8,118 nt of DNA from an uncultured Veillonella sp. (lineage in GTDB: Bacteria > Bacillota > Negativicutes > Veillonellales > Veillonellaceae), in the NCBI RefSeq assembly GCF_934190855.1, contig NZ_CAKPTN010000073.1:1-8118 (forward strand), in the 5' to 3' direction. The translations under genes were made by a program, and so were the position numbers. Below the pieces are notes generated by a model that saw only the letters and a program-made list of their open reading frames with translations, was not told where the DNA came from and ran no database searches. This document shows, piece by piece, positions 1-5,712 of this stretch; position 1 is the first letter of the stretch; every line of letters begins with the position of its first letter.

Positions 1-1552
1 CGTCCCGAACGATATCCATAATATTCTTTGGTACTGGTAAGATACCGAGTTTATCAGGGCCAAAGATTTCTTTTGGAGTACCATCCTTATTATCGATACG
101 GCTCACCACATATGGTCGATATTTAATACCACCATTGGCGACTTCACTGAGCATAACCGCCATTTGTAACGGCGTAGCCAAGGTGAAAGACTGACCGATG
201 GCCGCATCAAAGGTTTCCCCTAAATACCAATCCTCATCAAAAACTTTACGTTTATATGCAGGGCTTGCCATATTACCAGCCGCCTCGCCAGCTAGATTAA
301 TACCCGTTTTTTCACCGATACCAAAGTAGCCTGCATATTTTACGAGTTCCTCTATACCAACGCGATTACCCATTTCATAGAAGTAAACGTTGTCCGACTT
401 GGCAAGGGCTTTATTAAAGTTAAGCCAACCTAATGCTTCACCTTCTGCATTTCTCTTATCAATAAGCCAGTGTTTACCACTATCGAAGATCATCTCTTCA
501 GGTGTAACCTTTTTAAGGTCTAATGCAGCCGTACCAGTAATAATCTTGAATGGAGAACCTGGCGGATACTCACCAGAAATAACCTTATTGTCAAAAGGAT
601 GATTTTTATCGTTATTAAGCTGATTCCACTGAGCCGTTGTAATGCCTTTCGCAAACCAGTTTGGATTGAACTCAGGAGCACTAACCATGGCTAAAATGGC
701 ACCTGTATTAGGGTCCATGGCTACCACAGCAGCCCCTTGGGCAGGAATGCCTTGAGCTCGCAATCGATCCAATTGATTTTTAACGGCTTCTTCCGCAGCC
801 TTTTGTAAGTTCACATCGATAGTTAGATGAATATTAGAGCCAGGAACCGTATGTTTTCGGTCCACCTCTGCCACAGGACGACCTGTAGCATCTACCTCTA
901 CCTGCTTACCACCATCGGTACCACGCAAAATAGAATCATATAGTTTTTCTAAACCAGAACGACCTAAAATAGTACCACCGCTAACAAGGGTATTCGGGTC
1001 CTTCTGTTTAAGCTCTTCTAGTTCCTCTTCGCTCACTTCCCCTACATAGCCAAAGAGCTGAGACGCCATCGTCTCATATGGATAGTAGCGAAGTGGCTCA
1101 ACGTCTATGGTTACACCAGGCAATTCATGACGATGTTCCTCAATAGTTGTTACTACGTCCATTGAAATATCATTGGCAATACGAATCGGTTCATAACCAT
1201 ACTTGTGATCATTAACCTTTTTCGTAATATCTTCAGGCTTCATTTTAAGTAACGCTGCTAATTTAGCAACTTCACCTTCATCTAAGGCCTTGCCTGTTGG
1301 CATAATGGAAATAGTATAGGCTGGTCTAGAGCCAACTAAGATCTGACCATTCCGATCGTACATAATACCACGAGCTGCTGTCATCGTAACCATGCGTAGT
1401 CGGTTACCTTCCGCCTTAGCTTGATAATAACCACCAGCCAAGATTTGTAGCGTCAACAAACGCAGTGCTAACACTATAAATATGGCCGCTACAATGTAAA
1501 AGAGTACATCAAAGCGACTCGTTTTTTTCCGTTTATAGAGGCCTTCAAGCAC
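1..1552 (-). CDS. mrdA: Penicillin-binding protein 2 (elongasome D,D-transpeptidase), 3' end cut by window
   Basis: Class B penicillin-binding protein that cross-links peptidoglycan during cell elongation, anchored in the inner membrane with its catalytic domain outside. The first 517 codons are present. A short basic N-terminus leads into one membrane helix at about residues 14-38. The dimerisation (pedestal) domain begins with RGIMYDRNGQIL (61-72) and carries GRSGLEKLYD (197-206). The transpeptidase domain opens near VVAMDPNTGAILAMVSAPEF (276-295). The nucleophile motif SPFK is Ser333-Lys336 in YPPGSPFKIITG, and the second motif is Ser386-Asp387-Asn388. These positions match E. coli PBP2 closely. 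The KTG motif, expected near residue 540, lies beyond the window. I chose the GTG at 1552 because AGGGGGTG sits just upstream; its frame is closed by the mreD stop 21 nt before. It is the last visible gene of the mreBCD operon. FtsI-type PBP3 is less likely given the mreD neighbour. Confidence 0.95.
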   Translation of the reverse strand, partial: MLEGLYKRKKTSRFDVLFYIVAAIFIVLALRLLTLQILAGGYYQAKAEGNRLRMVTMTAARGIMYDRNGQILVGSRPAYTISIMPTGKALDEGEVAKLAALLKMKPEDITKKVNDHKYGYEPIRIANDISMDVVTTIEEHRHELPGVTIDVEPLRYYPYETMASQLFGYVGEVSEEELEELKQKDPNTLVSGGTILGRSGLEKLYDSILRGTDGGKQVEVDATGRPVAEVDRKHTVPGSNIHLTIDVNLQKAAEEAVKNQLDRLRAQGIPAQGAAVVAMDPNTGAILAMVSAPEFNPNWFAKGITTAQWNQLNNDKNHPFDNKVISGEYPPGSPFKIITGTAALDLKKVTPEEMIFDSGKHWLIDKRNAEGEALGWLNFNKALAKSDNVYFYEMGNRVGIEELVKYAGYFGIGEKTGINLAGEAAGNMASPAYKRKVFDEDWYLGETFDAAIGQSFTLATPLQMAVMLSEVANGGIKYRPYVVSRIDNKDGTPKEIFGPDKLGILPVPKNIMDIVRD

Positions 1553-1573
1553 TCTTTCACCCCCTAACCAAAC

Positions 1574-2065
1574 TTACCAAATATAATCTTGCTCTTCCTC
1601 TTTGCGCCACAATAAGCCATGCACAATGGCAGCCAAGACGCCATTCCAAAACAGAACAGGTACGACCATATGTAGCAAATATACACCTAGATGTAAATCG
1701 CCACCGCTGGCTAATATCATAAAGCTACGGATCAAACCATCCAACAATGTGCAGATAGCCACAATGGCACTTGACCAATACCAACGTTCTTCATAAATGC
1801 GATGTTTTACAGCAGATAACAAATACACCACAATTACATAAGGAAAGAAATGAAGCCCAAAGAAGTTAGATATCAATACATCGTGAATGATACCGCCCAC
1901 AACCGCTGCCATAATGCCCATGCGACGACCTTTAAACAGCGTTACCATAACGATAATGGTCAAAATCAAATTAGGTAACCAGTTTGTATGGAATATAGCA
2001 GGCAACAGTTGCGCCTGAATAAAGTAAATTAAAAATCCACAAAGGACTAAAGCTAGACGCGTCAT
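1574..2065 (-). CDS. mreD: Rod shape-determining membrane protein MreD
   Basis: Small integral membrane subunit of the elongasome that works with MreC and PBP2. The 163-residue product is almost wholly hydrophobic, with five or six predicted membrane helices (roughly 4-24, 31-44, 49-65, 70-86, 97-119 and 128-150), and the usual MreD length is about 160-170. The N-terminal run up to LPNLILTIIVM and the GIMAAVVGGIIHDVL segment fit the family pattern, in which a G..GL..D motif follows the second helix. Its ATG overlaps the mreC stop in an ATGA arrangement (2062-2065), implying translational coupling. A GGGGG-rich ribosome site lies inside the end of mreC. MreD families diverge strongly, so position between mreC and PBP2 supplies half of the evidence. 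Confidence 0.93.
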   Translation of the reverse strand: MTRLALVLCGFLIYFIQAQLLPAIFHTNWLPNLILTIIVMVTLFKGRRMGIMAAVVGGIIHDVLISNFFGLHFFPYVIVVYLLSAVKHRIYEERWYWSSAIVAICTLLDGLIRSFMILASGGDLHLGVYLLHMVVPVLFWNGVLAAIVHGLLWRKEEEQDYIW

Positions 2066-2979
2066 TGTTTAACGGCCCCCTTTACCCCTTCCACTTGATC
2101 TCGTTGCGTTTGAGGCACAAGTTTAGGCTCAAGCTCAGGCTTTTGCGGTGCACTGAGAGATGATGAAGTTAACACAAACACCTCTTCAATATGAGAGAAG
2201 TCAACACTTGGTGTGACTACAGCATTTTTCACAAAGCCTTCTGTATCATTTTCAATAGATTGTACATTGCCAACTGGTAACCCTTTTGGATAGATGCCGC
2301 CGTAACCAGAGGTAATCAATTTATCCCCTACTAATACGTCACCATCGCGAGCGATGTTTACCATGGACGGTGTGCGTGGCGTATTGCCATTACCTTTTAC
2401 AACACCAGACAAGCGAGATTCAGGACGCTGTACGAGAATACCTACTGCACTACGAGGGTCAAGAATCGTTTGCACGCGAGCAGAGTGTGGATATACGTCA
2501 GTAATGAAACCAACTACACCACTTGGTACAACGACGGCCATATTCACGGCCATGCCTTCTTCACTACCTTTATCAATGGTGAAAGTATTTGTCCACGTAC
2601 CGTAATCCTTAGTAATAACACCGGCCAAGGTCATAGAAAACTCTGGATGATTACTCTTATAGTTCAACAGTTGTCGTAGGCGAATATTTTCTGCCACAAC
2701 CTCGTCATAGTTAACAACCTTTTGCTCTAATGCAGCTTTACGAGATGCTTCTGCTTCACTTTCAATGGTAGAAGAAATTGCATTATTCAGCACCGTAAAG
2801 CTAGTTTGTACCCCCTCTAATAGACGGGCAGAGCCGTAGGCAAAAGGAGTCGTAATACCTTCAAGGGTAACGGTAACAAAAGGAATACTAGTTCGTTGTT
2901 TCCAAGCAAAACCAAGTAACGCCAATAGGATACAGCTAATGACAACGACGATAATTAATTTTTTATCTGACTGTATCAT
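2062..2979 (-). CDS. mreC: Rod shape-determining protein MreC
   Basis: Elongasome scaffold that spans the membrane and binds and activates PBP2 outside it. The 305-residue product has a short Lys-containing cytoplasmic start, one membrane helix at about 8-27 (IIVVVISCILLALLGFAW), a coiled coil at about 70-107 ending in NIRLRQLLNYK, and two beta domains at about 115-275. Typical MreC signatures are visible: DKGSEEGMAVNMAVV, GVVGFITDVYPHSARVQTIL, and LITSGYGGIYPKGLPVGNV. A polar tail rich in Pro, Lys and Gln follows (about 278-305). The length is normal. The ATG lies one base after the mreB stop; the ribosome site (AAAGGG) is rather far upstream, so translation probably depends on coupling to mreB. 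Confidence 0.95.
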   Translation of the reverse strand: MIQSDKKLIIVVVISCILLALLGFAWKQRTSIPFVTVTLEGITTPFAYGSARLLEGVQTSFTVLNNAISSTIESEAEASRKAALEQKVVNYDEVVAENIRLRQLLNYKSNHPEFSMTLAGVITKDYGTWTNTFTIDKGSEEGMAVNMAVVVPSGVVGFITDVYPHSARVQTILDPRSAVGILVQRPESRLSGVVKGNGNTPRTPSMVNIARDGDVLVGDKLITSGYGGIYPKGLPVGNVQSIENDTEGFVKNAVVTPSVDFSHIEEVFVLTSSSLSAPQKPELEPKLVPQTQRDQVEGVKGAVKQ

Positions 2980-2980
2980 A

Positions 2981-4018
2981 CTAGTCTCGGCCCTTTCTAT
3001 TCTTAGAATTTACAATAAAACGCGATAAGCTCACTAAATCGGAAGATGCCCCGTTAAGACCTACAACAACCTTTGTTTCAGGTGCTTCTGGCACATGCAC
3101 TGGCACACCTAACTCAGTACCGATACGATCGGCTAAGCCAGCTAGTCTAGCAGTACCACCTGTGAGCCATATGCCGTGCTGCATAATATCCGCTACGATC
3201 TCGGGAGCAGCAGAACGAATCATTTGCTTTACTTCATCAAGTAAGCCCGCAATACAAGTGTCAATAATTTGATACACTTCGGATTGATGAATTACGCAAC
3301 GTCTGCCCAAGCCATTCATCATATCACGACCTTGGAAGGCATACTCAGCATCCTCTAAAGGAGCGATAGCAGTACCTACGGTATGTTTAATATCTAATAT
3401 AGTTTCATCTGATACGATTACACCAAAGCACTCTCGTACATAACGCAATAGTGCATTATTAATATCAGAACCTCCAAAGCGTATCGTTTTACTATCTACG
3501 ATCCCACCTAAGGATACGATGCCCATATCAACAGTACCACCGCCGATATCGATAATCATAGAGCCACGTGCTTCGAAGATAGGAACGCCACAGCCAATCC
3601 CTGCCGCTACAGGGCGTTCAATGAGGAATACCTCTCGAGCACCTGCTTGAATAACAGCATCCATCATAGCTCTTTGTTCAACATCAGTCATGCCGCAAGG
3701 AACACCTACGAGAACTCGAGCACGACGTAATGCATTGGAAACCTTATTTAAAAAATAGTTAAGCATGGTATGCATAACGCGATAGTCGACGATAAAACCG
3801 TCTTTTAAAGGCGTCAAAGGGCGCCACATATCTGGCATACGCAATACGAGGCGTGCCGCTTCATCCCCAACAGCAACTACCTTTTCTTGCTTTGTATCTG
3901 TAGCTATAATCGATGGTTCGCTTATAACGGTTCCTCGCGTCCCACCCATGAGGCGCGTTTGTATGGAACCAATATCTATACTTACATCTCTTCCTAGAGT
4001 AGGTAAAATGGAACTCAT
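2981..4018 (-). CDS. mreB: Actin-like cell shape protein MreB (divergent)
   Basis: Bacterial actin that forms membrane-bound filaments guiding peptidoglycan synthesis. The 345-residue length is normal. Visible landmarks are phosphate-1 loop DIGSIQTRL (15-23), TPLKDGFIVDYRVMHTML (69-86), VGVPCGMTDVEQRA (104-117), AGAREVFLIERPVAAGIGCG (125-144), phosphate-2 loop DIGGGTVDMGIVSLGGIV (157-174) and adenosine loop GIWLTGGTARLAGL (282-295). Compared with the usual MreB it is divergent: DLGTANT has become DIGSIQT, IEEPMAAAIGAG has become IERPVAAGIGCG, and the GGGA of the adenosine loop is GGTA. The ATG is preceded by AAGGAG at 8 nt. It heads the mreBCD-PBP2 run; a candidate promoter lies within 60 nt upstream. 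Gene order leaves little doubt that this is the operon MreB and not a plasmid ParM or FtsA relative. Confidence 0.96.
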   Translation of the reverse strand: MSSILPTLGRDVSIDIGSIQTRLMGGTRGTVISEPSIIATDTKQEKVVAVGDEAARLVLRMPDMWRPLTPLKDGFIVDYRVMHTMLNYFLNKVSNALRRARVLVGVPCGMTDVEQRAMMDAVIQAGAREVFLIERPVAAGIGCGVPIFEARGSMIIDIGGGTVDMGIVSLGGIVDSKTIRFGGSDINNALLRYVRECFGVIVSDETILDIKHTVGTAIAPLEDAEYAFQGRDMMNGLGRRCVIHQSEVYQIIDTCIAGLLDEVKQMIRSAAPEIVADIMQHGIWLTGGTARLAGLADRIGTELGVPVHVPEAPETKVVVGLNGASSDLVSLSRFIVNSKNRKGRD

Positions 4019-4042
4019 AGTAATTTCTCCTTCATTACATCA

Positions 4043-4117
4043 TCATTCCATTTTACCATAGATAGAGCGACTTTTTCCATTGATATCGGGGCTTTTTGCT
4101 ATATTAAAAGCACTCAT
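4043..4117 (-). CDS. Possible 24-residue small ORF or leader peptide upstream of mreB
   Basis: An ATG at 4117 stands 9 nt after a perfect AGGAGG (4132-4127) and opens 24 codons, from MSAFNIAKSPD to IYGKME, ending in TGA. The stop lies 24 nt before the mreB ATG. The peptide is polar and basic, with no membrane helix or signal sequence, and I recognise no family. In its favour is the ribosome site, among the best in the window. Against it, the start codon sits inside the 3' arm of a 13-bp inverted repeat and the candidate mreB promoter overlaps its last third. It could be a translated leader that controls mreB, a degraded gene start, or chance. Confidence 0.33.
   Translation of the reverse strand: MSAFNIAKSPDINGKSRSIYGKME
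4050..4079 (-). promoter_or_regulatory. Candidate promoter of mreB
   Basis: Minus-strand reading gives TGGAAA (4079-4074), an 18-nt spacer, then TAAAAT (4055-4050) preceded by TGG, which makes an extended -10 (TGnTAAAAT). A start near 4043 would leave a leader of about 25 nt that keeps the AAGGAG ribosome site of mreB. The -35 matches four of six consensus bases, so this is a pattern match only. Confidence 0.4.
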
Positions 4118-4171
4118 TAATTAAAACCTCCTAGATATCAAAATTCAGGATAGATTCAAATGAGTGCTTTT
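4106..4171 (-). repeat. 13-bp perfect inverted repeat between radC and mreB
   Basis: AAAAGCACTCATT (4106-4118) and its exact complement AATGAGTGCTTTT (4159-4171) flank a 40-nt loop. In minus-strand RNA, a run of A precedes the stem, the loop exposes AGGAGG, and the 3' arm holds an AUG and ends in UUUU. It could act as a weak terminator after radC or as a structured leader of the small ORF and mreB. On the plus strand the stem is followed by six T, which also resembles a terminator. The long loop makes either reading uncertain. Confidence 0.6.
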
Positions 4172-4209
4172 TTACAATCTTATTTAGTTTTATTTCTATT
4201 CTATTTAGT

Positions 4210-4908
4210 TCAGCTTAATTTACCAATTTCACTGAGGCTCGTAAATTCATTATCGCCGATAACGATATGATCTAGTACAGGAATTCCCATGAATTGACCA
4301 GCACTAACGAATAGTTTTGTTAATCGTATATCCTCATCGCTAGGTCTACTATCTCCTGACGGATGGTTATGAATTAGAATAATAGCCGCCGCATTACAAG
4401 CTATGGCCTTTTTAAACACAGCCCGTTGCTCCACTAGACTAGATACTAAACCACCATTAGAAATATGCTCTAACTGAATCAGCTTATTTCGAGAGGTCAG
4501 CATAGCAGCCCATACATGTTCGACCTCTTCGTGACGCAATCGTTCCATTACGTATTGAGCTATCACAAAAGGCTGCGAAAAATCTTCATAAGTTTCCTTT
4601 ATCTTTAGCTCCCCTAGCCGTCTTCCCATTTCAAGAGCGGCACATAAAGTTACTGCTTTATCTGTACCAATGCCCTTAATTTTCACGAGGTCTTCAACGG
4701 TCATTCGATTGAGCCCATATACGCCATCATCGAAGGACTTTACGATATCACTAGCCAGTGAGATTGCGGACTGTCCCTTTACACCCGTTCGCAATAAAAT
4801 TGCTAGTAACTCCTCCATCGCCATGTGAGATGGCCCTAAAGTAAGAAACTTCTCTCGTGGCCGTTGAAAAGGTAACATGTCTTTTACACTTACAGTTGGT
4901 ACTTCCAT
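4210..4908 (-). CDS. radC: RadC family JAMM/MPN+ domain protein
   Basis: Member of the RadC (UPF0758) family, whose biochemical role is unsettled; the old link to DNA repair in E. coli was traced to another gene. With the chosen start it has 232 residues, normal for the family. The N-terminal domain shows RPREKFLTLGP (16-26) and EELLAILLRTGVKGQSA (32-48). A helix-hairpin-helix follows at about 70-97 (VKIKGIGTDKAVTL). The C-terminal JAMM domain carries HNHPSGDSRPSDED (His180, His182, Asp193, expected metal ligands) and LDHIVIGDNEF. Where most relatives have HPREVF, this one reads EQRAVF (160-165). I chose ATG 4908 because GGAG stands 7 nt upstream and homology-like sequence begins there. The frame stays open upstream through the pentanucleotide repeat to TTG 5040, but that extension looks unnatural. 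It lies between maf and mreB as in many Firmicutes. Confidence 0.94.
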   Translation of the reverse strand: MEVPTVSVKDMLPFQRPREKFLTLGPSHMAMEELLAILLRTGVKGQSAISLASDIVKSFDDGVYGLNRMTVEDLVKIKGIGTDKAVTLCAALEMGRRLGELKIKETYEDFSQPFVIAQYVMERLRHEEVEHVWAAMLTSRNKLIQLEHISNGGLVSSLVEQRAVFKKAIACNAAAIILIHNHPSGDSRPSDEDIRLTKLFVSAGQFMGIPVLDHIVIGDNEFTSLSEIGKLS

Positions 4909-4985
4909 AGAATCGCTCCATTCAAATAGATAACTCCATCTATCAATCAAGTAACCAACACATCTACTCTCTTTATATATTTCTT

Positions 4986-5037
4986 GCACAGCACAGCACA
5001 GCACAGCACAGCACAGCACAGCACAGCACAGCACAGC
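4986..5037. repeat. Pentanucleotide tandem repeat (GCACA), 10.4 perfect copies
   Basis: Ten uninterrupted copies of GCACA run from 4986 to 5035, followed by GC; the minus strand reads as repeated GCTGT. No copy is degenerate. The tract lies 78 nt upstream of the radC ATG and begins 3 nt downstream of a TATAAT box. A 5-bp unit changes reading frame with each copy gained or lost, and no frame of the repeat contains a stop; the minus-strand reading gives repeated AVLCC. Such tracts are classic substrates for slipped-strand mispairing, as in the CTCTT repeats of Neisseria opa genes. Confidence 0.97.
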
Positions 5038-5039
5038 CA

Positions 5040-5045
5040 ATTATA
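5040..5045 (-). promoter_or_regulatory. TATAAT -10-like box upstream of radC
   Basis: A perfect TATAAT is read on the minus strand just after maf and just before the pentanucleotide repeat. No good -35 is seen at 16-18 nt (17-nt position reads GCTATC). If used, transcription would begin near 5033, inside the repeat, giving radC a repeat-bearing leader of roughly 125 nt. Confidence 0.33.
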
Positions 5046-5069
5046 ACCTATAACGATAAAAAGATAGCG

Positions 5070-5636
5070 TTATTTAGCTCCTAATGCTTTACATAGTTCG
5101 TCATAAACATGCTCAACCGGCAATCCCACTACATTGGTATAAGAGCCTTCTATTTTCTCTACCCATAAAGCGCCTTTACCTTGAATGCCATAGGCCCCTG
5201 CCTTATCCATAGGCTCACCACTAGCAATGTAAGATTCGATTTCAAAAGGTGCTAATTCTTTGAAGTACACCTTTGTTTCATTGTGAAAGACCACTTCTTT
5301 CCCTTTGATGAGAAGCACTACGCCAGTTATTACAGAATGACATCTACCCGACAAACGTTCTAGCATTTGCCGTGCATCAGCTTCATCTTGAGGCTTGCCT
5401 AACACTTCGTTATCTAGGACCACAATAGTATCAGCACCGAGCACGATACTACCTTCAGGAACACCTACTGCACAACGAGCTTTACCTAGGGCTTGAGCTT
5501 TTACCATTTCAATAGGACTATCGTAACCTTCATTAGGTTCTTCATAAGTACTGGACACAACGATATGATCAATACCAACTTGTGTTAATAATTCAGTTCT
5601 GCGTGGTGATTGACTCGCCAAATATAATCCGGCCAT
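5070..5636 (-). CDS. maf: Maf family nucleoside triphosphate pyrophosphatase
   Basis: Cytoplasmic house-cleaning enzyme that hydrolyses non-canonical or excess nucleoside triphosphates to monophosphate and pyrophosphate; the YhdE branch prefers dTTP and UTP. The 188-residue product is full length. Signatures in order: LASQSPRR (6-13), ADTIV (68-72) with the conserved Asp69, GKPQ (80-83), ERLSGRCHSVITGV (93-106), TKVYFKEL (121-128), DKAGAYGIQG (144-153) and GSYTNVVGLP (164-173). The Gln in GIQG suggests the YhdE-like rather than the YceF-like branch, as an inference. An earlier GTG at 5642 is in frame but abuts AAAAGGA, so it leaves no room for ribosome binding. The ATG at 5636 has GGAG at 5 nt and begins just before the conserved sequence. 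A TATAAT at 5659-5654 lies very close to the ribosome site and is doubtful as a promoter. Maf next to radC and mreBCD is a common Firmicute arrangement. Confidence 0.95.
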   Translation of the reverse strand: MAGLYLASQSPRRTELLTQVGIDHIVVSSTYEEPNEGYDSPIEMVKAQALGKARCAVGVPEGSIVLGADTIVVLDNEVLGKPQDEADARQMLERLSGRCHSVITGVVLLIKGKEVVFHNETKVYFKELAPFEIESYIASGEPMDKAGAYGIQGKGALWVEKIEGSYTNVVGLPVEHVYDELCKALGAK

Positions 5637-5670
5637 AAACACTCCTTTTATGTATTATAAACATTCTTTA

Positions 5671-5710
5671 CATCAATAAAGCATCAATAATACTACAGTA
5701 ATACATCAAT
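5671..5710 (-). repeat. Three ATTGATG direct repeats in the spacer upstream of maf
   Basis: Minus-strand ATTGATG occurs at 5710-5704, 5688-5682 and 5677-5671, with starts 22 and 11 nt apart, close to whole turns of the helix. The copies fill most of the 76-nt gap between the membrane protein gene and maf. In AT-rich DNA this may be chance, but the phasing could suit a regulator site. Confidence 0.3.
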
Positions 5711-5712
5711 GA

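Noticed and set aside
390..602. 70-codon plus-strand frame opposite the PBP2 gene.
   Set aside because: It mirrors the SPFK/SDN region of the transpeptidase and shows no independent support.
4110..4167. GCACTC ... GAGTGC looks like the two halves of a CIRCE (HrcA) operator.
   Set aside because: CIRCE has a 9-bp spacer; here it is 46 bp, and the outer bases (AA/TT) do not give the TTA/TAA ends. Resemblance is likely fortuitous.
4160..4270. Plus-strand 36-codon frame with a hydrophobic start (MSAFLQSYLVLFLFYLV), reminiscent of a type I toxin peptide.
   Set aside because: It owes its first codons to the inverted repeat, its second half is antisense to conserved radC sequence, and the hydrophobicity follows from T-rich DNA. 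The ribosome site is only AGGA and no antitoxin RNA is evident.
4986..5037. Short tandem repeat as a CRISPR array or iteron origin.
   Set aside because: Unit is 5 bp with no spacers, far too short for either.
4909..5040. N-terminal extension of RadC from TTG 5040 through the pentanucleotide repeat.
   Set aside because: The start is a TTG with a weak AGG site, a likely promoter lies on top of it, and RadC homology with a good ribosome site begins at 4908. Kept only as one hypothesis in the repeat finding.
5050..5073. Inverted repeat ATAACG/CGTTAT at the maf stop as a terminator.
   Set aside because: Only 6 bp with a 12-nt AT-rich loop and no T-run after it on the minus strand; too weak to call.
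5637..5642. GTG start for Maf two codons before the ATG.
   Set aside because: It overlaps the end of the ribosome site, leaving no spacing; the ATG at 5636 has proper spacing.
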